Source: Theocolax elegans
Lineage: Eukaryota; Arthropoda; Insecta; Hymenoptera; Cerocephalidae
Direction of reading: 5' to 3'
Assembly (NCBI GenBank): GCA_026168455.1
Contig: JANSJX010000010.1
Coordinates: 531,001-595,000, forward strand
DNA length: 64,000 bases
Position numbers and translations under genes: made by a program. Below, piece after piece: positions 19,564 through 30,761 of this stretch (within the stretch, counting starts at the first letter, position 1; each line of letters starts with the position of its first letter). The notes beneath the pieces were generated by a model. It worked only from the letters and a program-made list of their open reading frames with translations, ran no database searches and was not told the DNA's origin.

Positions 19564-21432
19564 TGCAAGTATTATTTTATTTAAAGAGAATAAAAAAGAG
19601 AGAAATTACTTTTTTATTAGTTTTGCAGAAATTAATTTTGCACAAATGAATATTATTACTATTATATAAAATTGTTTATCTATTGCTGTAAGACACGGGA
19701 AGGATAGACATTGTGTATTTAAAGAGAATAAAAAAGTCAGAAATTTATTTTTTATCAGTTTTGCAGAAATTAATAAAATTATTAAAAAATTATTTATTTA
19801 TTGCTTGTAGGACATGACAAGACTAGAATTGAAATGTAAATTTGTAGGATGCTTTTCTGAAAAAATGTTTGTTTTCAATTTAATAGCCTTCTTGGAAGGT
19901 GTTTTTGATTGATTCTACTTTGATTTCAGTACTTTCTATTGCAGAAACTTTTTATGAAGTTTAAGAAACAATATATAAACGTTTAATTAAAATACAATTT
20001 ATGGTATGGTAAAAAATACTTGTCGATTATTCCGCTTTGATTTGAGTACTTTCAATAGCAGAAACTACTTATGAAGTTTAAGCAAAATATATTAAATGTC
20101 TAATTATAAAAACAATAAATGGTAGAAAAAAGATGGGAGCAAGAATTAAAAATTTTTTATCAGACATCGTTTTTGAATGTGTGATTGGAAACCATACTTG
20201 CGAAGTTTGACACCTTTGTCGAAGGTGTTTTATAAAGTACTTTCTACAGACACAAATAACGAATAAACGAGTTATTTAATTTAATCTGAATACCTAAAAT
20301 AATAATAAATAAATTAAAAGTTTGTGTTGATTTAGTACACAATACTTGTCGATTCCATTTTGATTTCAGTTCTTTCAATTGCAGAAATTTGTATGAAAAT
20401 AGAAGCAATAATGTATAAGTGTTTAAAAAAACACAAATTTATGGCATAGTAAAAAATACTTGTTGATTATTCCGCTTTGATTTCAGTACTTTCAATAGCA
20501 GAAACTTTATACACACACCAATATATATATAATTATTTAAAAGTACTTGTCGATTATGCCGATTTGATTTCAGTACTTTCTGTTGCAGAAACTTTATAAA
20601 GTACTGTGCAGAGACACAAATTCAACGTGGAATATTTAGTAATGAATAATAAAAAATTTACTGAAAGTGAAACTCTAATAAATAAATAAATTTTCTGCTT
20701 ATATGTACAAAATTCTTGCCGTTGCCATTTTGATTTCAGTTGTGTCAATTGCAGAAACTTTTTATGGAGGTTAAGTAAAAAATATATATAAAATTTTTTT
20801 GAAGATTTCTTTAATCAGGTAACGTTTTTGAAAGTGTGATTGGAAGCCATACTTGCGAATGTTGACACCTTCGTGGAAGGTGTTTTTATTTCAATGCTTT
20901 TTAAATATTCGGTAACAGTATTTGAAAAATACAATTGGAATGCACTATACTTGCGCTTTTTGACATCTTCGTCCAAAGTGTTTTTTTATATTAAGATGAT
21001 TTCTTTTGAAACCAATAAAAAAGTGGAAAATGTAGGTACTTATTATTGCTGTAAAAAATGGTAGTGGTGAAAATTAAAATTAGTTGGTAGCTAAGTAAAT
21101 TGCATTTTAAAAAGTAGATTATAAAAGTGGGATCACGAAATTAAGATATTTAAATTTTAGACAACAAATTTAAAAGTGTAAAATACATCGACGATACTTG
21201 CGAACTTATATACATCATTGTGAAAGTGATTTAATAAAAAAAATATAGTTTAAACACTTTCTAGAAACAATACATATAAATTTTTAGCTCGTTTTGGCCA
21301 TTGTTTTTTTTGGATTATTAAATCATTAATTTTAAACCATTGCTTATTTTGACGTACCATATTCGTATAGTGACCGCTTTCAACAGAGTCACCGTGGTGA
21401 AATATGCCACTCATAACTTTATATTTTTTTTT
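19564..21432. repeat. Right arm of the 1.87-kb inverted repeat (Helitron 3' region)
   Basis: Mirror of 17317-19184. It holds the 3' part of the USP frame (to 21250) and about 1.69 kb of AT-rich noncoding DNA with the 33-nt motifs. The short frames at 20554-20748 and 20840-21064 also occur in the left arm and show no domain. Confidence 0.92.
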
Positions 21433-22134
21433 CCCAATAGTCACAATAGTCTATGGAATTTCATTGATACCATAATTATTTAATTTAGAAACTTTATTGT
21501 TTTCAATGGTAAATATAACTAATTGAAGTATTAATAAAGTACTTTCTAATTGTATTTCCATGTTTTGAAGTTTGTGACATTTGCAACCATTTTTACAATT
21601 TCCTTCAACTTGTAACCAGTTTTCTATATTGTAATCTAAGACTTGTTGTAACGTACAAAATCTGTATGTAGTTTCAGGTAAATTAAGTATTAATATATAA
21701 TTTGAAGTAGTACTTTGAGTTCTGTCATCACAGCCAGGGCATCGTGTAACGCATGTTAAATTAAATTCTAAAGTTTTTTGTAAAAATGCAGACTTATTAC
21801 AAAGATGCAATAAAAATTCTGATGCATCTTGTTGCTCTGATAAACTATATTTTGTACCAACATATTTTCTTAAAACTGAAATGTTTATTGCATTTCTAGA
21901 AATGTATTGATCGAAAACAGTTTTTAACGGATCAATAGCTTTCAATTGCGTCAAAGCCCTTCTCACTGTTACCGAGTGAAGTAAACTTTGGATGCAAGAA
22001 TTAGCATAACAGGAAACGTAATCAGAATTAGGTATTCCATAGATATTCCAACAGTTATCCTTCAAACAATTTAAGTAAGCGTTTTCGTCATTAATAGATA
22101 AATTTGTAGTAAGAGTCCATCGAACATCTTTGAC
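21250..22134 (-). pseudogene. Second USP (C19) protease domain, C-terminal part of the Helitron frame
   Basis: It follows the TAG at 22137-22135 in the same frame as Rep/helicase. The Cys box is YVSCYANSCIQSLL (Cys codon about 22011), the QQDASEFLLHLC box follows, then a zinc ribbon (CPGC ... CKNGCKC). A TAG at 21453-21451 interrupts it, after which the same frame carries the His box (GDSVESGHYTNMV, then FKINDLII) and ends at 21250. All three USP boxes are present, so the domain would be a deubiquitinase-type peptidase if the stops were bypassed. It is clearly related to the USP half of the protein at 28203-29825, which implies domain duplication. The last 180 bp or so lie inside the inverted repeat. 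Confidence 0.8.
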
Positions 22135-25100
22135 CTAATTATTTTTAAGTGCACGATCAAGTTTTCCGTTGGGGATTTCAAATTCTTTAAGATCAGATCG
22201 ATAATATTGCCTTAATCTGTTATATTCAAGAACAGCTGACACATCAGCAATAATTTGCGATGGATCAAAATTAATAAAATGTAAACCCTTTATTGTTGTA
22301 GCACGCGAGCAAGCAACGTAAGTTTGACAGGAAGTAAATATATTATTACCAGCATCTACAACTACACTGTCTAAGCTTAGACCCTGACTCTTATGAATGG
22401 TTATTCCATAACTATTACATATCGGAAATTGGTTGCGAATTATGCAAATTCTATCCATAACAACAAATTTAAATTCCAGTCGATCAAGCGAATATTCTTG
22501 ACCGTTTTCTACTTTAATATTTATTTTTGTACATTCATTATCTTTATCTTTTGATACTGCGATAACTGTTGCAATGGTACCATTAACTAAACCAATAGTT
22601 ACATCAATATTGCTTCTTATCATAATTTTTGAATTTAATTTAATTGTTATTACGCGATCGATACCACAGATATTGCTGTCTTCTTCATTTAACAACTTTT
22701 GAACTTTTTTTTCTAAATTTTTAGGGCATTTAAAACAATTATGAGCAACAAGTTTTATTTCTTCTGAATCTATTCTTTGCAACATTGCTGCGTTTAAGAC
22801 ATTACACATTTTTTTAGTCGGTAATAAACAAATAGTATTTAACGGCAATTTATTCAAATATGTGCAGAGTTCTTCAACAATTTCAGCGGAATTATGCTTG
22901 GTGAATGGAATTGTTTGTTTTTGTAACATATCAATATCCGTTTTTGTCACAAAACCGAGTCTCATTCTAGATAAAATATCGTTAAATTGTTTATCTTTTA
23001 ATTGTCTCATATTAATATTTAGTTCGTCGTAAGAAAATAAATTCCATAAATTGTATGAATTTATAGATCCAACGTATTTATTAATTTTTTGCTTAGACAA
23101 TTCTTTAAAGGCAAATTCTTCATTAACCGGAGGGAGCTGCAACAGATCTCCGAAAACAACCATATGTTTTTTCCCAAACCATCCATCATCTGTATCAGAA
23201 GTATCAAATATTTCTACAAGCCTTAAGTGGATATACATGAGCATAATATTCGATACCATAGATATTTCATCAAGTATAATTAAATCAACATCTTTTAAAC
23301 TTAATCGTATTTGCTTCAATGCTGCCGATGACAGCTCTTTATATTTTGCGGTGCATCCTTGTTCTACTGGCAAATGTAACAGCCTATGAATAGTAAGACC
23401 GTCAATATTATATGCTGCTATACCAGTAGGTGCAGTAACTGCAGTTTCTTTGTTTCGAATTATCTTGTTCCATGCTACCAGAAGTTTGATAATGTAGCTC
23501 TTTCCCGTACCCCCAGAACCACTAACAAAAAATCTTAAAATTTTATTTTCTGATGATAGTGTACATGTAATTTTTTCAAAAACTCTTGCTTGATCTTGAT
23601 TTAGTTTTGTAATTGATTCTTGAAGGACTGTAGGCGTCATTGAAAATTTCTGCGCAATATCTTGAAAATCTTTCATAGCATTTTCCACTTCGATAGGGAT
23701 GCAGCCTACAGGTAAATTACTTGAAATTGATTGACTGTTTGAGTCATTTTTTTCTAATTGTTCCTGAATCATTTCATTCATTTTATCTCTAGCTTCCCGA
23801 ATCTCACTGAATTTATCGTGATATTTCATAGCTTCAGTTAGCTCATTTTCTTTTTTGAAAAATGCATTTTTGTAAGTGCATTCGTTGCTTTTTAATTCAT
23901 CAGTATCTCTCCAAGGTTGAAATAATAAAAGCAAAGCATAAAAGTATTCTTCGGGCTTAGAATCGGGGTTATTTTTGTAATGATTTATTAAGTAGGGATT
24001 TTTTCTCTTTCTATAAAACAGATTTGGAGGTACCTCATAATATTCTGCCTTTCGAACAGGTTTTTTCTTTATTACATCATACCATTTAGCAAAATCGTAT
24101 AAACATAGCGATTCTAACACTTTAGGTCGAAGTGGATAATAAGTATCTATAAGTGAAGCATAATAAATATCTGTAGAATCATCAGGAAGCTTAGCCACGT
24201 CCGAACGTTTCTTTAGTTTTCTGTTTCTTACTTCTCTTATATCTAACCACCTAATAACAGTATTGTGATCAGTACCATGCAGAGGGTGGCCTAAAAGAGC
24301 ATCGGCAGCTTCAATAGCTCCTATTTCTCTGTGATTCAAAGCTCTCATAGAGAAAGACCATAGCCGGCTACATAATGATTCATTAGTTTTTATTTCTTGG
24401 AAATCTATTATACTTTTTTCACCTTTAGTTCCGTAACTGCATACGTAATTTGTTAACGTATAAGATGATTCACAAATAAATTGTGCATCATTGTTACCTT
24501 CCCAAATTACTAAAAGAGCAGGCATGTAATCATTTATATTTTGGTCTTCTTGACCGCGTGGTAAATCGCAAAATCTTCCCTTGTTTTTAAATTTTTTACG
24601 ATTAGCTATTGAAACAGATACAGGCCTAAATACTAACTGATCTGTTACTGGTCGAGCAAATCCGAAACGACATGCACTTTTAAAACCGGTTTTAGTTTCT
24701 GTCCTTCGCATACAATATTCATTATGTCGATGCTCCTGATAAGTGGTTACGCGTCTATAAAGTTCTGGTGATATGTTCTTATCAGGTATGCGACAAGTGA
24801 TATTTTGTAAAATAAACTGTTCAACTTCTTCATTAGATGCTTTTCCATAAACTGGTGCATTTTTGATCCAAAATAAGCAATGATAATGAGGCATTCCTCT
24901 TCCTTGATATTCGACAGTGTAATAATAATGCAATATTTCACCAATTGGTCGAGCTGAAGACAGCAAATATGCAAAAATTGCAGTCATCTTATTGTGAAAA
25001 TATCTTGCAGCCGAAACTGGATCTACTGCAATTAACGCGCTAGTATCTCTGCTATCATTTTCCCAGTCATTAACTTCACGTATATATTTAGCCATCTCTG

Positions 25101-28100
25101 GCCACATCCATTCACTGGGACTTAGGGTAACAAAAAAAGTTACAGGGCCTCTTTCTGTCATCATACAATCTAAATCATTTCTTACTTTTTTCCAGTAAGC
25201 TTCAGTACCTCGTAGACGAGAGAAAACTGTTTGAATATTCAAATTTTCTTCATCATTACGCACATTTTATAATAAATCTTTGGCCGTATATTTATAGCGT
25301 GGATTATGAACATTTATTACATGAAAAATTTCGGCATTAATTTGGCGTATCGTATTATTAAACAATAAATAAAACAAGTATTGAATACTTAATCTAAACT
25401 GCTTGTGTTTAGAAGTTAATCTAGACTTAATAAAATCAAATTCTCTTAAAGGCACAACTCGATTTTCTTGCTGTCCATCAATTCCGAAAGGATACAGGTC
25501 GGGGAAACATTTCAAATCTAATTCTTTTTCCCTCGCATTCAAAGGATTAGCAGAAACCGGTAACATTTGATATAGCTTTGTATCAAGCTCATTAATTTTC
25601 TTCTGATGTAAAGGATATATTGAATACTGTTCGTAATAAGAATCTGATAAAGATTTTTGAGTCAATAAAGCATTTTTTTTGTGAAAATCATTTTCATTTT
25701 TATTTATAGCAGATGCATTATGAATATTCTCATCAGCTGAATCAATCTTTTCTAACGATTCAAAGGTAAGAAGTGATTTCATAAGTTCTTCAGGAGAATG
25801 TGGAATATTGATTTCTGCATAAAGGTGATTCCATTCCTTAAAAAATTTTAAAGCTTCCCATACTTTTTTAATATCGACATAGTCTTCCCAAATAATTTTA
25901 CCCTTTGTAGGATTACTTCTTACTAAAACGAATATTTCATGGTTACTATTCAGTGGATCTGTATTCGGACAGAGTTTCTCCAACGTTTGCTCTATTGGTA
26001 AAGGTAAATGAAAAGTTCTACCTTTTACTTTATCTAGTTTACAATAATACGGAACATTCGCTTTCATAACCGTTCCTGCTTTTATTACTGTTTGAAATGC
26101 CTTAGCGCGCTGAATTAACATTTTTTCGAAGTCGTTTAAAATTTTAATCTCTTCAGGCGTTTCTTTAACAAAAAGATTATTTAAAAAACAAGTAGCTGGT
26201 AAAGAATATTTTTTAAATTTACTAATACAATATTTGCATATGAAAGAGCTATTAAATTCTTCTGTATCATACTGGCACTTTAGCTTTTCCCAGTAATTGT
26301 TGTCAATGTCAAGACCAAGTAAATCTGGTAATAAATTCATTTTGTCTGCATATTTCGATATAGGATCAAGATTACAGTCGCACCACAGTCTTTCGCAAGA
26401 AACGCACGCTGTTCTTGGTGGATCCATAACAATTTTATTAAACTGTTTAATTCCTATCATATACCTTTCTATTAATTCGTTTTCATCTAAACATATTTCA
26501 CTTTTTGATCTTTTGAGAGAAATGCTACACTGAGCAGCAGCTACTATGTTCTTTAATGAATCTATATCTGTGTTATTTAAAGCATCGTCAATATTTTCGA
26601 TACATTTATACAGTTGTTTTAACGAATATATTTGACGCTTTATTGTTCGAAGTTTAGGATAATGTACAGCTAACATGCACAGTTTTAAAAATTTTGATTT
26701 ACAAAGTAACGGCTGAGCATAGCAAATAAGAGGATGACCACTTTTATTATCTGAAAATAATTCTGAAGTACAAAAATCAATTGTTTGTAAGAAACTACAA
26801 CCAGTTACGTAAGTTAAATCAAGTAGTTTTTCAAATAAACATTTAAGTTCTTTCAAAATGTCTAAATCAAGCGTTTTACAAAAATCATTGCACTCCCAAA
26901 TTTTATTTTTACCTTTTGACTCCATTAATGGTAATATATTAGTAGATTGTCCATTTTCATTTAAAATAATTATGCCCAAATCTTTTACGTCAAAATTATA
27001 AGTTGCTTCCGCAAAAAAAGCTTCGGTGGAAGAAGTATGTTTGGGCATACCACACAAGGCCGTCAGAGCATACTCTATATTCTCTTCTATGTTTATGTCT
27101 CCTAGTCGAATCTTCGAGAGTTCTATAGTATTTTTACAATTTCTCAATTCTTTTTTTATTTTTGAAATGTAGTTATCTCTAATATATATAACCTTTTTTA
27201 CTAAATACTCTGCTTCCATTCTACGAACTGTCAAAGAAGATGATGAATCAAGCAATATTTCCATAACCTCTTCTATAAAATTCTCTTTTGATCGTAGTAA
27301 ATTTTTTGTATTATTCTTTACGGTTATAGATTTATATTTTTTCTTTATTTTTTTTGCTAATGCACTTTTCGAATTAATCATCTTCAACTCACGTTCTAAA
27401 AGAGACACTTTATCATTTATACAAGCTGTATTTATTTTGTTTTTTAAGCCGTATTTTAATTTTCTTTTTATAGATATTTCTTTTTTGTAAGTATGGTTAT
27501 ATATTTTCTTTTTTTTCAAAATTTCATCCTTATTTTTCTCATAATATTTACGTTTTCGTAAAGATCTTTTGAGTTTGGAGTCACTACTTTGTTTTTTGAA
27601 AGGGTCAGTAATGGATTGAGAATACGAACTATCCGATAATTGTGGTAAATGCGAACTTATATTCTTTTTATCGGCAACTATCTGGTGAATTTCATGCACA
27701 TTTAAATTCTTATGCTTTTTTCTATGATAAAGATCTCTTTTTCTTTTTTTTATTTTTTCTATATTTTCATTATAATATTTTCGTTTTCTTTCGCACAACA
27801 TTGTTTCATTTTTTTGCACTTTTTTATTACATTCAAATTTAATATTTTTATTATCTTCTTTATCTTGTGATGATTTCAGAAGGGTGAAATTATTCTTATG
27901 ACTCTCTTTAGGAAGCGAATAATTCTTTTGAATTACTGAATCTCGATTTTTATTTAAATTGCTTATTTTTATCTGTTTCACATTTGTCTTTTCTTTCAAA
28001 TTTACATTAATATTACTTAAATTATTATTATTATCACATTTAATTTTATTGACGCTTTCAAGGGATTTAATGTTATCTTTTACTAATTTTTGATCGGTCC

Positions 28101-28215
28101 AATGATTTTCTACTATTTTCAGTTTAGACTCACTTCTTGCGGAAATCAATTGTTTGCTTTTGTTTTCACTCTCAGAAAGACAGGCAGTAGATGGGTCTTT
28201 GATTAATTTTTTTTT
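22135..28215 (-). pseudogene. Helitron Rep/helicase with one internal stop (TAA 25266-25264)
   Basis: The upstream half (28215-25264) starts with a Lys-rich segment of repeated YYEKNKDEILKKKK type. It continues with a zinc-binding part (CVSCERLWCDC, ICKYC) and the Helitron N-terminal region (FDFIKSRLTSK, QYLFYLL). After the TAA the frame continues (22135-25263, 1042 codons). It shows the HUH nuclease motif GRGMPHYHCLFW (about 122-132) and the two-tyrosine motif YVCSYGTK (273-280). The Pif1-like helicase follows, with GSGGTGKSY (about 582-590), ILDEISM (about 663-669), FGDLLQLPP (about 704-712) and a C-terminal HKSQG plus YVACSRA. No ATG occurs in the first 100 codons or so; this frame is closed just upstream by TGA 28218-28216 at the A10 run. 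Confidence 0.88.
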
Positions 28216-29825
28216 TCATTTTTTATTATATCATTTACATGAACTTCTTTTGCTGTTGACAAAACGTTTTTGGTTTGAGATATTTCTTCTAAAAAAATCA
28301 TGTATATTTCTGCAGCATTTTTTGGCCACGAAATTTGAGTGACATTTAAATCATTGATTTGAACCCATTTATTATTTTTTCGTATAATACTTGTGTAGTG
28401 CCCAGACGAAATACTAGTCCCATGGTGAAATATAGCACTTATTACCTTATACTGTTTCTTATCAATTACAATTTTTTGATTTTGCAAATTACGAATTTGT
28501 AAGTTAGTGATTTTAGAAGTTGTACCAGTACTCAAATTTACAGAAAATAATTGTAATTGCAATATTATACATGAATTAAATGTTATAAGCTCTAACTTTT
28601 CAAATAATGTACAATTACACCCATTTTTACACTGCATATCAAGAGGATTCCATCGTCCTAAGTTATAATTAACAAGGTCTTGTAAAGTTATATTTTGCCT
28701 AACTTCCGGAATACAAAGTGATAATATGTAATTAGGCATGGAATTTAAATATTTTTCTTCTTTACAATTAAAGCATTTCGAAAAGGTGTCTAACCGATGC
28801 TCAAAGACAGATTGTAGATTATTTGATCGTTGGAAAAGATACGTAAGAAATTCTGATACATCTTGCTGTTGCTTACAAATATATTGTTCATGCGCAAACG
28901 CTCTTACTTGTTTTATATTAACGATACCTTTCAAAATATAATTTTTAAATGCATAATACAAAGCATTATCTTCAGGATTTTGAAAAAAATTTAGCAATAA
29001 ACTTTTACATATTAATAAACTTTGTATTAAAGAATTTGCGTAACACGATACATTATCAATATTAGGTAATCCAATAACATCTACAAAATCTTCTGAATTT
29101 TTTTTTAACTTGTCAACTAAATCACAATTTAAAAATCTCTTTTGACTCTTAATTATTGATGGTTGTTGTAATATATCTATATTAGTCAAAAGAGTATTTA
29201 ATAATTGCTTGCCGACTTTTTGTTGATTGCAATTAACATTTGTATTGTCTTTCATGACGGGAAAATGTATTAGTTCGTTGCTTTGAAACATCTGAAGAAG
29301 GTGACTACGTAAATCATTTTGCTTGTACACTATTAAAGATGGGTTTTTATTAAAAGCCAATGATGTAGCAAAAGCCATAGCAAACAGAGCACAGTCAGTA
29401 GCGTTACCTTGATATTGCACGTTTGGATAATTTATACTAATCTGATTAAAATATGGAAACAAATGTTTTAAGAACACTTCATGGCATTTATGCAACTGTT
29501 TTTTATTCATAGAATCATAAATAAAAATAGCCGTGGTATCATAATAGCAACAAATCCAATGTCCATTTATACATGCATTACATAGATCATCACAACTGTG
29601 TAATAGTTGTATGTGTTGAACGTTTCGAGGGACCGGAAGTATGCGAGTAGATTGTGCATTTTTCATAACATGTTGAAGAAGCAATGTTGATCGAGGACGA
29701 ATAGAAGTGTAAGTGCTAAATATATTATGAAATTTATCAACATGCGTATCCTTCAATTCATATCCATTAATAATTGATTGCTTGTCTTGGTAAGTAAGCA
29801 TATATTTGTCTGCATTATTATTCAT
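28203..29825 (-). CDS. Fused Ulp1-type (C48) and USP-type (C19) cysteine protease of the Helitron
   Basis: An intact 540-codon frame from ATG 29825. Residues about 1-160 have the C48 layout: GHWICCYY (His 89), IYDSM (Asp 104), then QGNATDCALFAM with Gln 139 and Cys 145, with spacing as in SUMO-type proteases. Residues about 245-500 are a USP domain: DNVSCYANSLIQSL (Cys 261), QQDVSEFL (about 320-327), a zinc ribbon CFNC (351-354) with CKNGCNC (399-405), and the His box SSGHYTSII (His 476) with QINDLNV (Asp 492). Every catalytic residue of both domains is present. Peptidases (OTU, Ulp1) are known in Helitrons, but a C48-C19 fusion is unusual to my knowledge. The frame ends in an A10 run immediately before Rep/helicase. 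Likely substrates are ubiquitin-like or ubiquitin conjugates, or self-processing. Confidence 0.85.
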   Translation of the reverse strand: MNNNADKYMLTYQDKQSIINGYELKDTHVDKFHNIFSTYTSIRPRSTLLLQHVMKNAQSTRILPVPRNVQHIQLLHSCDDLCNACINGHWICCYYDTTAIFIYDSMNKKQLHKCHEVFLKHLFPYFNQISINYPNVQYQGNATDCALFAMAFATSLAFNKNPSLIVYKQNDLRSHLLQMFQSNELIHFPVMKDNTNVNCNQQKVGKQLLNTLLTNIDILQQPSIIKSQKRFLNCDLVDKLKKNSEDFVDVIGLPNIDNVSCYANSLIQSLLICKSLLLNFFQNPEDNALYYAFKNYILKGIVNIKQVRAFAHEQYICKQQQDVSEFLTYLFQRSNNLQSVFEHRLDTFSKCFNCKEEKYLNSMPNYILSLCIPEVRQNITLQDLVNYNLGRWNPLDMQCKNGCNCTLFEKLELITFNSCIILQLQLFSVNLSTGTTSKITNLQIRNLQNQKIVIDKKQYKVISAIFHHGTSISSGHYTSIIRKNNKWVQINDLNVTQISWPKNAAEIYMIFLEEISQTKNVLSTAKEVHVNDIIKNEKKN

Positions 29826-29931
29826 AATGGATATTTATTATATACTATTATATATAATAAATTTTTATTTAATAAATTTTGCTAGAAAATTTTTTATGTT
29901 TAAAACAGCCAATTGTTAAAAATCTCATAAC

Positions 29932-30062
29932 TTAGAGCAACCGTACGTCAGCACTTAGAGCAACCGTACGTCAGCGCTTAGAGCAGCCGCATGTCAGCGC
30001 TTGGAGCAGCCGTATGTCAGCGCTTAGAGCAGCCGTATGTCAGCGCTTGGAGCAGCCGTATA
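29932..30062 (+). repeat. 23-bp minisatellite, about 5.7 copies
   Basis: The unit CTTAGAGCAACCGTACGTCAGCA, with variants CTTGGAGCAGCCGTATGTC, is repeated from 29932 to 30062. It lies upstream of the Helitron protease ORF, within what may be a 5' intron. Confidence 0.92.
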
Positions 30063-30097
30063 TTGGAAAAAAATATTAATTATAATTTGATACTTAC

Positions 30098-30125
30098 CTG
30101 GTGCCCTTTGCGTTATCGTAATAAG
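30098..30125 (-). other. Candidate 28-nt 5' UTR microexon of the Helitron transcript
   Basis: On the minus strand, TTTCTTTTTCAG precedes a 28-nt segment ending CACCAG, followed by the strong donor GTAAGTATC. Another acceptor (TTTTCTAG) lies near 29880, before ATG 29825. If used, the intron removes the 23-bp minisatellite. This is inference from splice-site quality alone. Confidence 0.3.
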
Positions 30126-30761
30126 CTGAAAAAGAAAAAATATTATTATCAGCCATTCGGTACAACCTAACTATGCGCAAAAGACTTTTATGTATTGCAT
30201 TTTCATCAGTAAACAATCGCAAAAAAATAAAAATAATAAAAAATAATTGCTAATAATCAGTAATGGCTGCTTATACTGAAAGAAATTTCGGTGCTCGTTG
30301 TACCGAAACAAGCGATTTATTTGCTGATAGGCATCATAGTAACGGGAAAGTTAGCTGCACAAAAGTTAGACTTGAGACAAAAGTTAGCCGCACGTCTGCA
30401 CTTGGTATGGCGGGCACCAACATTCTTACAGAGTAGTCAAACATTATATGTTATATGTTATATTAATTCTGAAAATTTTACTGATATCTGTTAGTAATTT
30501 TATACATAACTGCAATTTTTTATTTATTTGGGATTAATATAATATTTTACAAAAAGTATTCCAAAAAATGTTATTTTAAAATTAAGAGAAATTAAAGACG
30601 TGATTACAAATTGACTTTACAAAAAAAATGATACAGATCAAATACAGGCTACTGTACTCTATAATATATTTATTGACGAAGCCTTTAACCCTTCGAAGCA
30701 TGCATTTTTCTATTTGAGATAAAGTTATTGGGGTCACTAATAACGACATATATGTATATAT
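30126..30761. other. Noncoding DNA right of the Helitron, no supported gene
   Basis: AT-rich. A small hairpin (TTTCGGT ... ACCGAAA, 30286-30308) and an imperfect AAAGTTAG-type duplication near 30345-30395 are visible. The frame at 30291-30494 shows no domain. Confidence 0.45.

Larger units (their letters stand above)
21250..29825 (-). mobile_element. Helitron with Ulp1-USP protease, Rep/helicase and terminal USP
   Basis: Minus-strand order: C48-C19 double protease (29825-28203), N-terminal Helitron region plus Rep and Pif1-type helicase (28215-22138), then a second USP domain (22134-21250). Rep/helicase and the second USP share one continuous frame from 28215 to 21250 (2,322 codons including the stop). 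It is broken only by TAA 25266-25264, TAG 22137-22135 and TAG 21453-21451, with no indel. Rolling-circle Helitrons use Rep to nick and the helicase to unwind. Element ends were not identified: the 5' end lies beyond 29825 and the 3' end within 19185-21249. The absence of frameshifts suggests a young or constrained copy. Confidence 0.85.

Noticed and set aside
17685..21064. Identical 74-codon frames in both arms of the inverted repeat
   Set aside because: Same DNA mirrored; AT-rich with no domain and no start context.
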